From the NCBI GenBank assembly GCA_038030265.1, contig CM075939.1, positions 21,185,253-21,249,252 of the forward strand: a stretch of 64,000 bases of DNA, in the 5' to 3' direction. Below the pieces are notes generated by a model. The model was not told the origin of the DNA. It was given only the letters and a program-made list of their open reading frames with translations, and did no database searches. Position 1 is the stretch's first letter; each line of letters begins with the position of its first letter. This document shows, piece after piece, positions 24,040 through 35,490 of this stretch. The stretch is from Corythucha ciliata. Its lineage: Eukaryota; Arthropoda; Insecta; Hemiptera; Tingidae. The position numbers and the translations under genes are program-made.

Positions 24040-25330
24040 AAAAATGTGGCCTTCCGGGGTAACTTCGCGGCTAAAATAGAGAAAAATGCGCTGCTCCCCA
24101 GTTATTTAGGTTCTTAAGCTGATAAAACGAGAATGCGCACTAATATGCTGTTCCTACGGCCAAGTACGCAGCAAAAAGTTTGGAAAAAGCGCTTATATTC
24201 GTGGGTAAAACTGTTGAATAGCGTTCATTCGCGGTATGCCGATATGAAATATCCAGACCGAAATTGAGAAAAAATCGCTTCGCGATGTATAGATGCCACT
24301 TTATGACTGAAATGAACATAAAACGCTAATTTGCTGTTCTTTTCGGTAAAATTGAGATGTGGCCCGGTTTTTGCTTTTCTGCAAGCGCTAAAAGACAAAA
24401 AAGGCTTAGAAAAAGCAAGAAAACCCGCTACGGCTATACATAGGAAAAAACACGCTAATTCTTGGCTAAAATTGAGAAAAAATGCGAATTCGCTACCGAA
24501 ATTGCAAAAAAAAAGCACATTCGCGGATAAAAAAGTGAAAAGTCACTAATTCGCAGATAGTTTTTCGAAAAATGCTAATTCACAACTGAAAAGAAGAATG
24601 GCTAATTAGCTGTAAAAATCTGAACAACGCTAATCCACGCCAAAAATTGACCACAATCGCTAATTCACTAATAAAATAGACAAAATGCGCTATTAGCGGC
24701 CAAACTTGGAACAGTCCTATTTCGCGGATACAACTGAAAATATTCGCGGATAAAATCGTGAAAAATCCGATAATTTTTGCGGATAAAATCTGGAAAAAAA
24801 AATTAATTCGCGAATCGTAAAAAACAAAAAAAAAGCAAAACAAAACAAAGAAACAAACAAAAACGGTTAATTCTCGGCTAAAATTGAGAAAAACGGTTAA
24901 TTCTCGGCTAAAATTGAGAAAAACGCTAATTCCCAACTAAAATTTGGTAATAATGATGACTCGCGGCTAAAATTCTGGAAAACAGAAACCCTTGGTTTCT
25001 GAAGGCAACTTCGGGCCTAAAATTGATAGAAAGCGGTCTATAGCTAAAAGTTTGAAAAATGGTCAGTACGGGGCAAAAACAATTCATACACCGCTAATTT
25101 GCGGCCAAATTGAGAAAAATCACTAATTAGTGCGGATGAAATTAACGTAAAACGCTATACTCTTGAGGCTCAAAGTGAAAAAAATTGATAATTCACTGCT
25201 GAAAAGTTCAAAATCGCTAAATCGAGGAAAACTTAAATTCATAGCAAAAATTGAGAAAAATCGCTAACATGGGATAAAAACGCTACTCGCGGCTAAAATT
25301 GAAAAAAAATCCAACTTTTGGCTATTTTAT
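24040..25330 (-). repeat. degenerate 29-bp repeat array (family A, inverted arm)
   Basis: Units reading gcggctaaaattgagaaaaa then cgctaattc recur at about 29 bp (clearest at 24455-24545 and 24870-24945). They are the exact reverse orientation of 22800-23950. The two arrays face each other across about 24.0 kb and form a degenerate palindrome of about 2.5 kb. A partly preserved direct pair (ggttaattctcggctaaaat) sits at 24865-24920. Confidence 0.8.
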
Positions 25331-25339
25331 AGTTTTGAA

Positions 25340-28300
25340 ATATTCATAAATCAAATGCGTTTCTTGGGTCGTTTTGCTGGACGCGCCCCTTAGGGCACGG
25401 CACCCCCGGGCGGTCACCCGGCTCGCCCCCCCCCCTTTAAGGCCGCGGCACTGCCTCCAGCTCTCACACTCTCTCACGCTAGATGTTGTCGTTCGGATCT
25501 TGAGCTAAAAAATTGTTGACGGAATCAGCTCCATAAGTAAGTCAATTGAGACAGTGTCGCCAATATCGTGTCTTAAGATATGTCAATAAGACTTTGGTGA
25601 CATATCGCTAGCCCGTACTCTGCGTTCGGGTGTTCGAAATCAGATATCAGGGAATCTATCACAAATTAATGTATGGAAGATATTTGTTCAAAATCGAGGG
25701 ACTATGCAGTTTTTTCAGTACCATGATCCTCCCCCAATTGTTTTTTTTTTTTTTTAAGTGGAAGACTTTATTCTCGTTTCATTATTCTGAAATAATACAT
25801 TCTTACATTTCAAGTCCATAAATAAAATTCGTCAAAATTTCACTCAATTCAATTTGAACGAAGAAAACAAGTTAACGAAAAAGTAAATACTGCGTTGAGT
25901 TGAAACAGCGAGGATTAAAGCTAATTCACCCATCCTGGCTAGTCACGTTTCGCGTTGCAATGCACGTGCACACAGTTACTCCTTTACCTCTTCTGCGATA
26001 CAGATCTGACTGGTGTTGGTTTCTTGAACTCTTCGTATTTTATCGAAGGGGAAAAGGTTAATAAAACCGTTCTCTAAAGGAAAACAGGTAGAAAGTGTGT
26101 ATTTTTATCGAGGGTGTTTCCTTTTACGAACACAAGCGGCGAAGACGGGGAAAAGAAAAGAAAAATAAAATTAATTAGTCTTTTCAAAGGAAAGAAGAAG
26201 AAAGCCAAAACGTTTCAAGGCAAACTGCAAGAGATAATCGATCAAATCTGTAGAGACAGCTTCAAGAAGGGGAATACTGGGGGTGAAAAAGCGACAAGAG
26301 GATAAGCTATTAAGGCAGCATTAGTTTAAATATGATGGGAGGGAGAGTTCTATCCAAACACTCTCCCTGTCTATTTATAATGGATCATTAAGTGGATGCG
26401 GAGTAGAGAGCTCCCGGAGTAAAAGATACTTAATCACCTACCCGTGACTATTTTAAGGGGTTGGGTCTTTTATACGCATAAATCTCACCTCTTCCTCTCC
26501 CGTAAAATAAGGATGTAATTGCCGAAATTACATACATTAAGACGATTTTTGTAAATAGCCCTTTTCCATCAATCTAATTTAATAGGTATTAATAAATTTC
26601 TTGAGAAGTTAATTTTCACTTTTGGGTCAATCCATCTCGCCTATAGAAAAACATGATTTGGAGTAGTATAGAAGTAGCTTCCTTTTCCCCACCAAGATTC
26701 CCATGTTCCAGGCACTTAATCTCCCATTTCACGCCTTAAATCTTTATAATTGGCACTAGAAACAAACTCCCTGTCCCTCTCGTTTCCTCTTGTCCTTCCC
26801 TTTGCGTAAAGACTTTCGAAGAGGCTCTTTTGTCCACCGCAAGGAGCATTCAGAAAAAAAAAGCCGCAAAAGAACATTAGCCTCTTCAAAACAATGTTAT
26901 TAGGCTTATAACTTGAGGAGCCATTAGTATAAAAACTGTGGGGACCTTGTCTCGTTACCGAGGAAATGATTTGTGGCGCTACAAGCATTTCGTCCTTCCT
27001 TCTTTTTTTTTCGCGCACATGGCTTCCACGTGTTTCCTTTTTTCCCCCCTCTCCTTCCACCTTCTTCAGACGTCTTTTTGAACGTGTAGGTGCCCTGGGT
27101 TTGAGGGTGGAAAGGTCATAGTTTTTTTTTTCTGCAAAGTTCGCGGCAAATTAACACGTGTAACACACTGCGCTCATGAAGTATGTTGCGACTGGAGATG
27201 TAAAAGGAGGTGTCACAACATTGATTGCTTCCTTGTCACTAGTTTGACTTCCTGGGCGGTCGTCAAAAGTTGTCTACTTTTAAAGAAAGGTGATAAGGGG
27301 GAAGCTCTAAAGAAAAAAAAAGCAGGCAATTAACCCAAAATTAAACTCAACCGAATTTTGTTTAAATCTTTTAAAAGAAAAGAAATGGTGAGGATCCGTA
27401 TTTAATTAGAAGTCTTACCTTTCGTGATAAGTTAAAAAGCACCTGCCTTTTTGTCCTCCTACCAATACTCATTCAACTCGTTCTTTTCTTCCTGTGGGCC
27501 ATGGGAGAAACGGGGTATCTGGGATTTAATTCATCGCCTCCCTATAATTGGATTAGATCCTTTTGTTGATCCTATCTTTGTAAATCTCGTCCACTTCTAT
27601 TTTTTTCTTCCTCGTTTTCAACCCACCCCTTATCAGCAGCAATAACAATTTCCAGTTTGAAACGCTCTTCATAATAAATCTGAAGATAGCATTGCTCCTC
27701 ATTCATTAATTACATCATTTTTACTCAAGTCAGAAATGTAGGTAGGTACTTTACTGAATAGGACTAACTTGAATCTTTTATCTCTATCGGCTTATTTTTC
27801 AACGACCCGCACCACTTTTATTAGCCCTCCCGAGACATTAAAATTAATTACCTTTACCCTTACAGAAGCGTATGAGACCGGCGCGTTGAAACCGTGTCGG
27901 AGCTCATTAGAGGAAAAGAAAGAAGAAGAAAAAAAAAATTCTCGCCTTCCGAGAAAAGGCACTGTACACAGTAGAGAGGTTAAAAGCCCGTTTATATGTT
28001 TGATCTCGTGCTCACAATCTGAAAGTTAATTAGTTTGGAAAAAAAAAACGCCCGCGGGGGTTGGGGAGGTGGGATATGTCTCCCTTTCAGTTTTCGAACG
28101 ACTTTTCAATTCGTATACTGTTGTTACACAGACTGTCAGATAACATTTCAAATATTTCTTAACGGATTTGATAGCAATCAAGAGGAGAGGAGAAGCTTAA
28201 AAGACCCAGAATAATCAGGTATTCCAATTCTGACTGTTGATTTGTATGCAGTTAGGGCTTTAAATATAGCACTCCAAAATAATGAATAATAAATAATGAT

Positions 28301-29809
28301 CACTCTATTCTCAAATAATATTCATGATATTTAGGCTACTGTTAATTAGCAAGGCATAGTTAGCTTGAATTAAGCATCAGATTTAAAGATTGTATAACTT
28401 ATTCTATTAATTAAATCCCATAAATAATTAATTTGTTTGATGTAAGCTCCCACATACGGTGTTTAATTGGTCTGGTTCCGAGAAGAGCTAATGAAGCTAT
28501 CAGATCCTTAACGTGTTTTGTTCGTGTGAGTATATGAGTCTCTTTCTCTCTCGCGCACTCACTCCTGCTCTCTCACTCTTCTTATCCAGTCGCAAGGATA
28601 ATTGGAATATATAAGTACCTCCAGTAGCCCCTCCACCCTTATACCCTTTCACGTTCGTTTTAGATGGTTGAGAGGGAGCAATACTGTGTTGGATGGGGGG
28701 GGGGATATGACTTGCGGTGGGTCGTGTGAGTGAGACAGCGTGATAAAAGGTAGGAATTCATTAAAGAGTATTCTCAATAAGGTAAGGGACTAAAAGAGGT
28801 TCAAGATGCGAAAGGGTGCTAAGGGAAGAAAGTGGGGGACTCCTAACATACTCATAGCTCCCGATCGCCCCGCCTCTCGTCCTCCCCATCATTTTATATA
28901 TTATGCGGTGCCTTGGAGCTTGAAACATATAAAATGGTGGGGAAGGGGCTATTAGATAGCCTACAAGCCACCACGTTTACACTCCCTGACAATTACCTGT
29001 ATAAACAGCTTCGATTCTTAAAACAAGATTCGTGGGCATTGATAAAATGAGGTTGATTTGGGGGAAAGAAAGAGAAAAAACCCCACAGCGTCTTTTGGTT
29101 AAATCTCCCAATTCGAAAGGAAAACGGGCCCTTTTAAATATTGCGAAAATGAAAATTGGCTTTCTTCCTCTTCTACCTACGCTACGGATGGTCCATCACC
29201 ATTCTGTTTCATCAGAAATGCTATAGTTTTTTCAACAGCTTCTAATATACAACTTTAAAATAAACCTTCCGTTTGACAAAATGCCCGAAACGTTAGTCGG
29301 GTTCGAAGGAACTTTTTTATACCTCAAGTCACGGATATTGTGTCTCTAATAGCCCGGATCATTCGGAAGTAATTTTTTTTCTTTTTTCCTTCTTTTGTGT
29401 GTAGACAAAGCTGTCGCACTCGGCGGTTGGTCTTTGAGCTTTCTTGATCCCCCCACCCCCCGACTCAATCTTCCACAGGCTAATTACATACAGCTATATA
29501 GCCTCATCAACGACAATATATGGTTGCCCATAATGGATACAGTATTTTTTTTCACTCCCTATTGCTCTCCCCTTTGCACCACTGTGAAGTATATTATAAG
29601 AGTAAAGCTCATCAGCAGAGGAGATTGCCGTGACATGGCAACTCCTCTGTTGTCAAAAGACCACCCCAAACGATATCTCTTTCAGTGGGCGGAGGGAGTT
29701 GCTGCATTAAAATAGTAAAATGGGAAGAGGTAGATTTAAGAGATCTTTCTGCGTGACATATCACTGTATTGAACATTTCTCTTTGATGCAAGAAAATAAT
29801 GGTAAAATA
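25340..29809. other. gene-free interval
   Basis: About 4.4 kb without a recognisable gene. It starts with a GC-rich patch (25375-25450) like one at 33990-34090. T-run at 25740-25755, purine-rich tracts at 26130-26300, and a run of pyrimidine-rich CTCTCT sequence at 28540-28590. Open frames are short and low-complexity. Confidence 0.4.
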
Positions 29810-29859
29810 AGGATAATTGGTATATTTTCGTGAAAGGATAATTGGTATATTTTCGTGAA
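29810..29859. repeat. 25-bp perfect tandem duplication
   Basis: The unit aggataattggtatattttcg plus tgaa occurs twice head-to-tail. Confidence 0.9.
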
Positions 29860-30089
29860 ATTGGTAGGATCCAAGAGTCCCCTTCCCATAATCAATTCCA
29901 ACCCAATAGGAAGATATACCAAAAAGTATAAAAACAAAACAAAAAAACCTTGAAATATTCCTACTAAACAACGCAAATCCTCTTTACGCAAAGATGAAAG
30001 AATGTTTACAAGCATCAATTGACTTTTCATTTAATACTTGTACAACGTTTGACAATGAAACACTGTTTTTAATTTTTTTTAGATTGTTA

Positions 30090-30231
30090 AGCCGGCTCCA
30101 CTCATGCGGCATTTTGCTGAACAACGAGCAAAATAATTTTCAATTTTCAGTTGGTCGGTTTCTAGGCAATGCTAGAAATTGATAAATATTTTGCTCGTTA
30201 TTTGGCAAACACCGCATGTGTGGAGCCGGCT
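30090..30231. repeat. MITE with long near-complete stem
   Basis: AGCCGGCTCCACTCATGCGG at 30090 pairs with CCGCATGTGTGGAGCCGGCT ending at 30231. The pairing continues inward (aacgagcaaaata / tattttgctcgtt), so almost the whole 142 bp can fold. No coding sequence. Confidence 0.88.
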
Positions 30232-30689
30232 GCTTTATATAAATATTATTTATTATTTAGGAAGACACCCCTTAACATAATATTCAACATACAAATCATC
30301 AAAACCCCTGAAACCTTCTCAACAGGGAAACCCACCATATCGATTTATTTTCTTTCCATCAGGAGTCGGGAACCCGGGAATATTATCAGTTCAGCCCCCA
30401 ACTATTCATGAAAAAAAACTGCCCCTCCAGGATTTTATCGCCTCAGTCCCGCTGATGGCACTGATGAAGGAAAGGTGGCAGTCAAGTCGGTGATTTTACT
30501 TCTGCAAACTAATAACAACATGAAGCCCCTGAGAAAATAATTCAGTGGCAGTCACTTTCAGTGAATTGAGCCCCTTGCACTTTTGACTGTGTCTCGTACG
30601 AGAAATTTGGTCGTAGGACGGCGACGAATAAAGTGTGCAGAGCAAAACTAAGGATCTATACTATTGTCTCATCTGGAGAGTCCAGCTGA

Positions 30690-30965
30690 TTGTCAGATAG
30701 TTTCGTGCAATGGATTTTTGCCTGAGAAGCGTCTAGTCAGGTACAGCGTTCCAAAGGGTTCTGTTTTGGGGTCTGGATCTGTTTTTGATCTCTAATATTA
30801 ATGATATCCCTGAGTATCCGGTGCCGATTCTCCAAGATACGGCATTGGTTTTGGATAACTCTGCCTTGATCCTGCACTAAGGTGCTAAATCATGCTGAGG
30901 AGTTGCTGATGGTTGGCACAAACGCTGGTATGGAGGAAACAAATCGATCAATGAGAGTAAATGCC
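30690..30965 (+). pseudogene. decayed LINE reverse transcriptase fragment
   Basis: Read in the + frames, the sequence gives VPKGSVLG, then after a frameshift LFLISNINDIPEYPVPIL and DTALVLDNSALIL, then WHKRWYGGNKSINESKC. This order (GVPQGSVLGP, LFxIYxNDIP, YADDTAL, WxxKWxxxINxxKC) is the reverse transcriptase core of jockey/CR1-type non-LTR retrotransposons. The catalytic YADD position is degraded (QDTALV), and there are stop codons and at least one frameshift. It is a fossil with no intact frame, 5' and 3' ends not recognisable. Confidence 0.75.
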
Positions 30966-30999
30966 TCAGTCCTGCAGCCTCGGTTTGGACCTCAGACGC

Positions 31000-32440
31000 T
31001 ATGATTCACAGCCAAAATAGTTAAAAAACTTTTCAATTTTACCCCAATTTGCCTGTAAGGAGAAAACAGCCGCAAAATGACATCATTCGGAGCTAAATAT
31101 CTGTGAGGTTTCGGGTCTAAATATCGCCTTACCCCTCGCAAAATCGCAAGCTTGGAGGCTTTTTTTTTTGTGATCGTGGACCTAGGGCAAGCCATCCGCG
31201 ATAGCACCCAAAGCCAGACAAAAATAACCATGAAACTACAACACTCTGAGCTAAAAATCAGGTCAGATTCTGGTGTAATTATCGGTGTACGTGCTAGTTT
31301 ACGGTATATTTTCGTGAAATGGCCAGTTCCTGATCTTTATTTCCGCGAAATTTCGAGTTTTGGGGATCTCTCATATAGCGACCGCGGAACCCGGGCTAAC
31401 CGAAAGTCTTCCGACGACGGCGCACAGCCGCATAATTGCAACATTTCGGGGATGAATATCCGCAAAATTGGAATTTTCCTTGCTGAATATTCACGATTTT
31501 GTAAGTTTCACGTCACTCATAACTTCAGTGAAACTCCGGTTCATGTCCTTTTATGTAACTAAACCGTTCCCAACTGCCCTCTCATCTTCAAATTTGAATT
31601 TGAACTTGAAATTTGCAAATGTATTATTGATAGAGTTTACCAGAATGTGGCAGAATGTACGCGAAATTGACAGTTTTGGGCCTTGATTCTAGGGAAAATT
31701 CAAGTTTCGGGTCTTAATTTCAGCAATATTGCAAGTCAAATTTCCGAGAAATTGAAAGTTTCTGTGCAAAATATCCATGAATAATTAAAAGTTTGGTTTG
31801 TTTGAATTGTTTTTTGTTCATTCGGACCCTAGGCTAACCGGCCATGACGGGTTGCGTCTTATAGACCATTTTCAAGGCACAATTTTTCCGGGCACCATTT
31901 TCATGAAATTGCAAGTTTTAGCTCCTAAGTATTTCAGAAAAATTGCAAGTTTCAAGGCTTTTTATCTACCCTCATTTGCCCTGACAAATTGGTGTGTAAT
32001 TGTAACATTTAGAGAAGAATATTAGTGAGTTTCCACATACGGGTCCTAATTTGGGCACAATTTCATGTTTCCCGGCTGAAAAAGTTAATATCGGAGACAA
32101 TGAAAGTTTCGGGTCTTCGGGTGTTAATTACAGCGAAATTGCAAGTTTTAAAGGATCTAAGCCCTGTTCACACGATTCAATGTTTGAAGCTATAATTGCA
32201 TGCTGATTTTTCAAAAACATCCGGTCACTACCAAGGAACATATGCTTTTAAAAAACTAGCATGCAATATAGCTTCAAACATTGCATCGTGTGAACAGGGC
32301 TTTAGTTCAAGGAGAATTGCAAGTCTTGGGCCTTTTTTGTATAGCAGTGGCTGTGGAAATGGAAAGTTCTATGGCCGAATAACGTCTTAATTCCTGCGAA
32401 AATTATTGTTTCAATGAAATTTCAGGATCGCCCATAGCCA
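31000..32440 (+). repeat. long degenerate ~31 bp repeat array with GC-rich spacers (family B)
   Basis: Units such as gcgaaatttcgagttttgggg and gcgaaattgcaagttttaa recur at about 31 bp. GC-rich spacers with gacc...ggctaaccgg and cgacg words lie near 31180, 31385 and 31830. They match the spacer family in 20570-22420 and give a second example of the higher-order arrangement. The MITE at 32159-32302 interrupts the array. Confidence 0.75.
32159..32302. repeat. MITE with nearly perfect stem
   Basis: AAGCCCTGTTCACACGATTC at 32159 pairs with its reverse complement ending CGTGTGAACAGGGCTT at 32302, continuing inward through tgtttgaagctat / atagcttcaaaca and gcatgctgatttt / aaaactagcatgc. It is bounded by TA and inserted into a family B unit, so it post-dates the array. 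Confidence 0.92.
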
Positions 32441-32509
32441 CTGCCGGACCTGCACTCATCGCTCGGGGCCTGCGAGGCGGAAATCTTCAAGAAGCCCCCA
32501 AGTTGAGTT

Positions 32510-32716
32510 GTCTCCACTTTAGCAGCAAATTAACAATTTGTTTCTAAATTTTAGCACTGTTCTCAGTTTGAGCTGAAAATAAGCGTTTTCCTTACTTATT
32601 TTTTTCCATATTAGCCGCAAAATAGCGGGGTTTTCCAAATTTTTGCCACAAATAAAATCTTTTATTACTATGCGCACGCGCTATGAACTAGCGATTTTTC
32701 TCAGCCTCAAATCAAC

Positions 32717-32755
<39 letters not shown>

Positions 32756-33860
32756 TAGCTATAATAAATTGGCACTTTTTCTCAACTGTCAAAGTTGCCT
32801 TATTCAGATGCCGTGAATTGGCGTATATATTCAATTATTGACGCAAATCGAAATTGTTCACATTAGTGATTTTCATCAAGTTTAGCCGCGAACTCGCGCT
32901 TTTTCTCAATTTTAGCAGCACAGTAGGCCTTCTATAGCCCGTGAATTCGCGAGTTTTCTAAAATTTTAGCCATGAACTTGCGTTTGCAGCAATTTTAGCC
33001 ACAGAATAGTCATTTTCCCCCCATTTTTAGGAGCAAATTAGCACTTTTCTCAAATTGAGCTGAAAATTAGAGTTTTTCTTAACTTTGGCCGCGCTAATTA
33101 GTGATTCTTTCAATTTAAGCCGCGTTGTTTTTTTTTATATTTTAGCCCAGAAATAGCATTTTTTTTTGTTAATTTTTGCTATGGATTAGTGCGGTTTTTC
33201 AGTTTGAGCCTTGAAGCTTTCAGAAGCTACGGATTTTTGTTTTATCACTTTCAGCGGCGATTTAGTTATTTTTTTTCATTTGTATCCGGTTTTGGGAATT
33301 AGCACCGAATTTTTCTCAATTTTAGCTGTTATATAGCGTTTTCTGCTACTTTTGAAGTGAATTAGCATTTTTTTTATTTTTTATATGCAAATTGTGCGAT
33401 ATATGGGAATTTTATATGCAATTTTTGCCATTTTAGGCCAATTTTAACCTTAATTAGCGTTGCATTTGGCAATATTAGCCGCGATTTTTTTCACATGTAT
33501 AGCCTTGAATTAGTAGCGTGTTTTTTGAATTTGTAGCCGCGGGCTGGGCCCAAAAACAACACTTTTGCGTTGATTTCTACATTTTAGCCGTAGAATGGCC
33601 TCCATACACCACAAACCAGAAATGTTTTCCCAATTTTAGTCAGGAGGGACCACGAATCAGCGCTTTCTCGCAGTTATAGCCAACAAATGTTAGCGCTCTC
33701 CCCAAAGTTTTTGCCGCGATAGCAAGTTGCACATTGACGATCAGCACATTAGTGCGCTCAAGGACCTAACGAAACAGGGTACGGTGTATTTTCTCCATTT
33801 TAGCAGCGAATTTTCTAAAATTTGAGCCACCAGAAGTGCTCTCAGGATCTCCATGGAATA
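32510..33860 (+). repeat. degenerate 29-bp repeat array (family A)
   Basis: tttagcagcaaattaac, gaactcgcgctttttctc then aattttagc, and ggagcaaattagcactttt are family A units in + orientation. The variant unit with aaagttgcctta...gatgccgtgaatt recurs near 32795 and 32920. A 40-nt poly-T lies at 32719-32758. As at 20.6-24.0 kb, the A array directly follows a B array. Confidence 0.75.
32719..32758. repeat. 40-nt poly-T tract
   Basis: Uninterrupted T-run inside a family A unit. No LINE body is attached on either side, so it looks like an expanded unit-internal T-run or slippage rather than a retrotransposon tail. Confidence 0.95.
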
Positions 33861-34089
33861 TTCAGCCCACACTTTTTGCTGATACATTATATCACTTACA
33901 ACGTTATAGCAAGAACCGAAATTTGTAAAAAGGAGCCAAATACCGGTCCAACTTTTTCATAGGCCTACACCCATGAATATAGAACCTAAAAATCCTCGTT
34001 TTTCCGTATTCGAGGGCATCGAGGGCCCCGTCTGATAGGGGGCCCAGGGCGGTCCGCCCCCCTCGCCCCTACCTCGGTACGCTACTGCG

Positions 34090-34800
34090 AAATGACATCA
34101 TTCAGCATTAATGACAGTGAATTCTTGGCTGAATGTCCATCGAATGGACATTTTCGGGTCTTAATTTCAATGAATTTGCCAGTTTAGGGTCTTAATTCAA
34201 GAAAAATTTCCAATTTTTTTCGGCCCATTTTGTGGCGGCGGAGAGTCCCCGGAGTACTCTTCCGGCCAACATCAGGCCAACATGCGGGATTGAATGAAGG
34301 CAGATTTTTTGTGATAGTCCACAGTAGCACCGAGACTACATCCAAGGTGTAGTACACTCTCTAGGGGCTGGGTAGTCCGTGATCAATTATACCTCTGAAT
34401 CTTACAAATAATGATCCACCACGACAAAAAAAGGCCAAAACTTATCATTTTGCAATTCCGCTTAAATTAACACTCGGAGACCAGAAACTTTCAATTTCGC
34501 GGGCATTCAGTCAGAAAAGTTGTTATTCGTCTCAAATTAAGGCTCTTATTTGCAAAGTAACCAATATTTATACTTATCTAGTTTCAGCAATTACACGGCT
34601 ATTCGTCATGGGCACAGTCGGAGCCGGCTAGCCCAGATTTCACGACCTTAAAAAACAAAATTGGCCCGGAAACTTGCAATTTCGTAAAAATTATACCTGG
34701 TGTAAGATCCAATTTCACAGATGGTTTGCCTTCAAAATGTTCAGTATTGGTCTCGTTCGTCAGGCTACGACGCGCGTTCTTCCTGGCCGGCTAGCCCGGG
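34090..34800. repeat. family B repeats, mixed orientation
   Basis: + oriented units at 34090-34215 (atttcaatgaatttgccag and similar) are followed by inverted units at 34430-34740 (ggaaacttgcaatttcg and similar). GC-rich spacers (gagccggctagcccag near 34621, ggccggctagcccggg near 34785) belong to the spacer family of the other B arrays. Confidence 0.6.
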
Positions 34801-35490
34801 TTCTGAGCTTAATTGTCTCATGACATTGAGGGGTTAGGTCAAGGTTGACCCATCACCCTCCAACAGTCAGGTGGTAGTGCAAGAGATGGCCCGACGCGTG
34901 CAAGTCTCAGGTTATACCAGCCACTCTGGCCGTTGGTTCTCGTCACTGGCAAGGTGACGAGTCACGGAGTGGACCTGAAGGTGGCCATTTTACTGGGTTG
35001 CAGTGAGAGGCTGGAAGCGTCCTAAAGAGGATGGAGTTTGCCCGAAGGCGAGGATCATCGCTCCTCATGGAGGGAGGAGGGTAACGGAATGAGGTCGTGA
35101 GAGGAGGAGGAAAACGCTGCGAATTATCGAACAATGCCTTATTATTTCGACTGTTTATGGGTTTATTATTCATCGATGTAGTCAAATCCGGCTTGAAATT
35201 ACATGAAAATCGACACCCCACACCCCTATGATCCCAAATCCTTTGAAAATCCCCATTTTGGACCCGCTTTTGGCCCATAAAACCCCAGGGAGTTATTTGA
35301 TCAAACTGATCAGATGTTAGGACCAACTAGACCCCAAATGGAGTCTATGTGCGAAAGAACGAGTTTTTTCGAGCAATCCTAGGGCAAGATATGGCCCGGA
35401 CGGCGGACGGACATTTTTTTTTTTTTTGCAGATTTGGATTCTACGCACTTTGAAACGTAAAACTACAAATTTTGAGGGGGGGTCAACAAA
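34800..35490. other. unassigned moderately GC-rich segment
   Basis: A 127-codon minus-strand frame (34943-35326) is present but shows no recognisable domain and is proline- and serine-rich. The segment ends in a T-run (35413-35427) after a tatggcccggacggcggac phrase, so it is probably part of a transposon or untranslated repeat. Confidence 0.3.

Noticed and set aside
24225..24936. Minus-strand frames of 97 and 118 codons with repeated FLNFSREL words
   Set aside because: These peptide repeats are translations of the 29-bp family A units, whose length is not a multiple of three, so the frame drifts. Not a gene.
22800..25330. CRISPR-like regularly spaced repeats
   Set aside because: Units are tandem and degenerate with no constant repeat plus unique spacers, and the genome is eukaryotic.
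34943..35326. 127-codon minus-strand frame
   Set aside because: No recognisable motif, and it lies in a segment that looks like transposon untranslated sequence.
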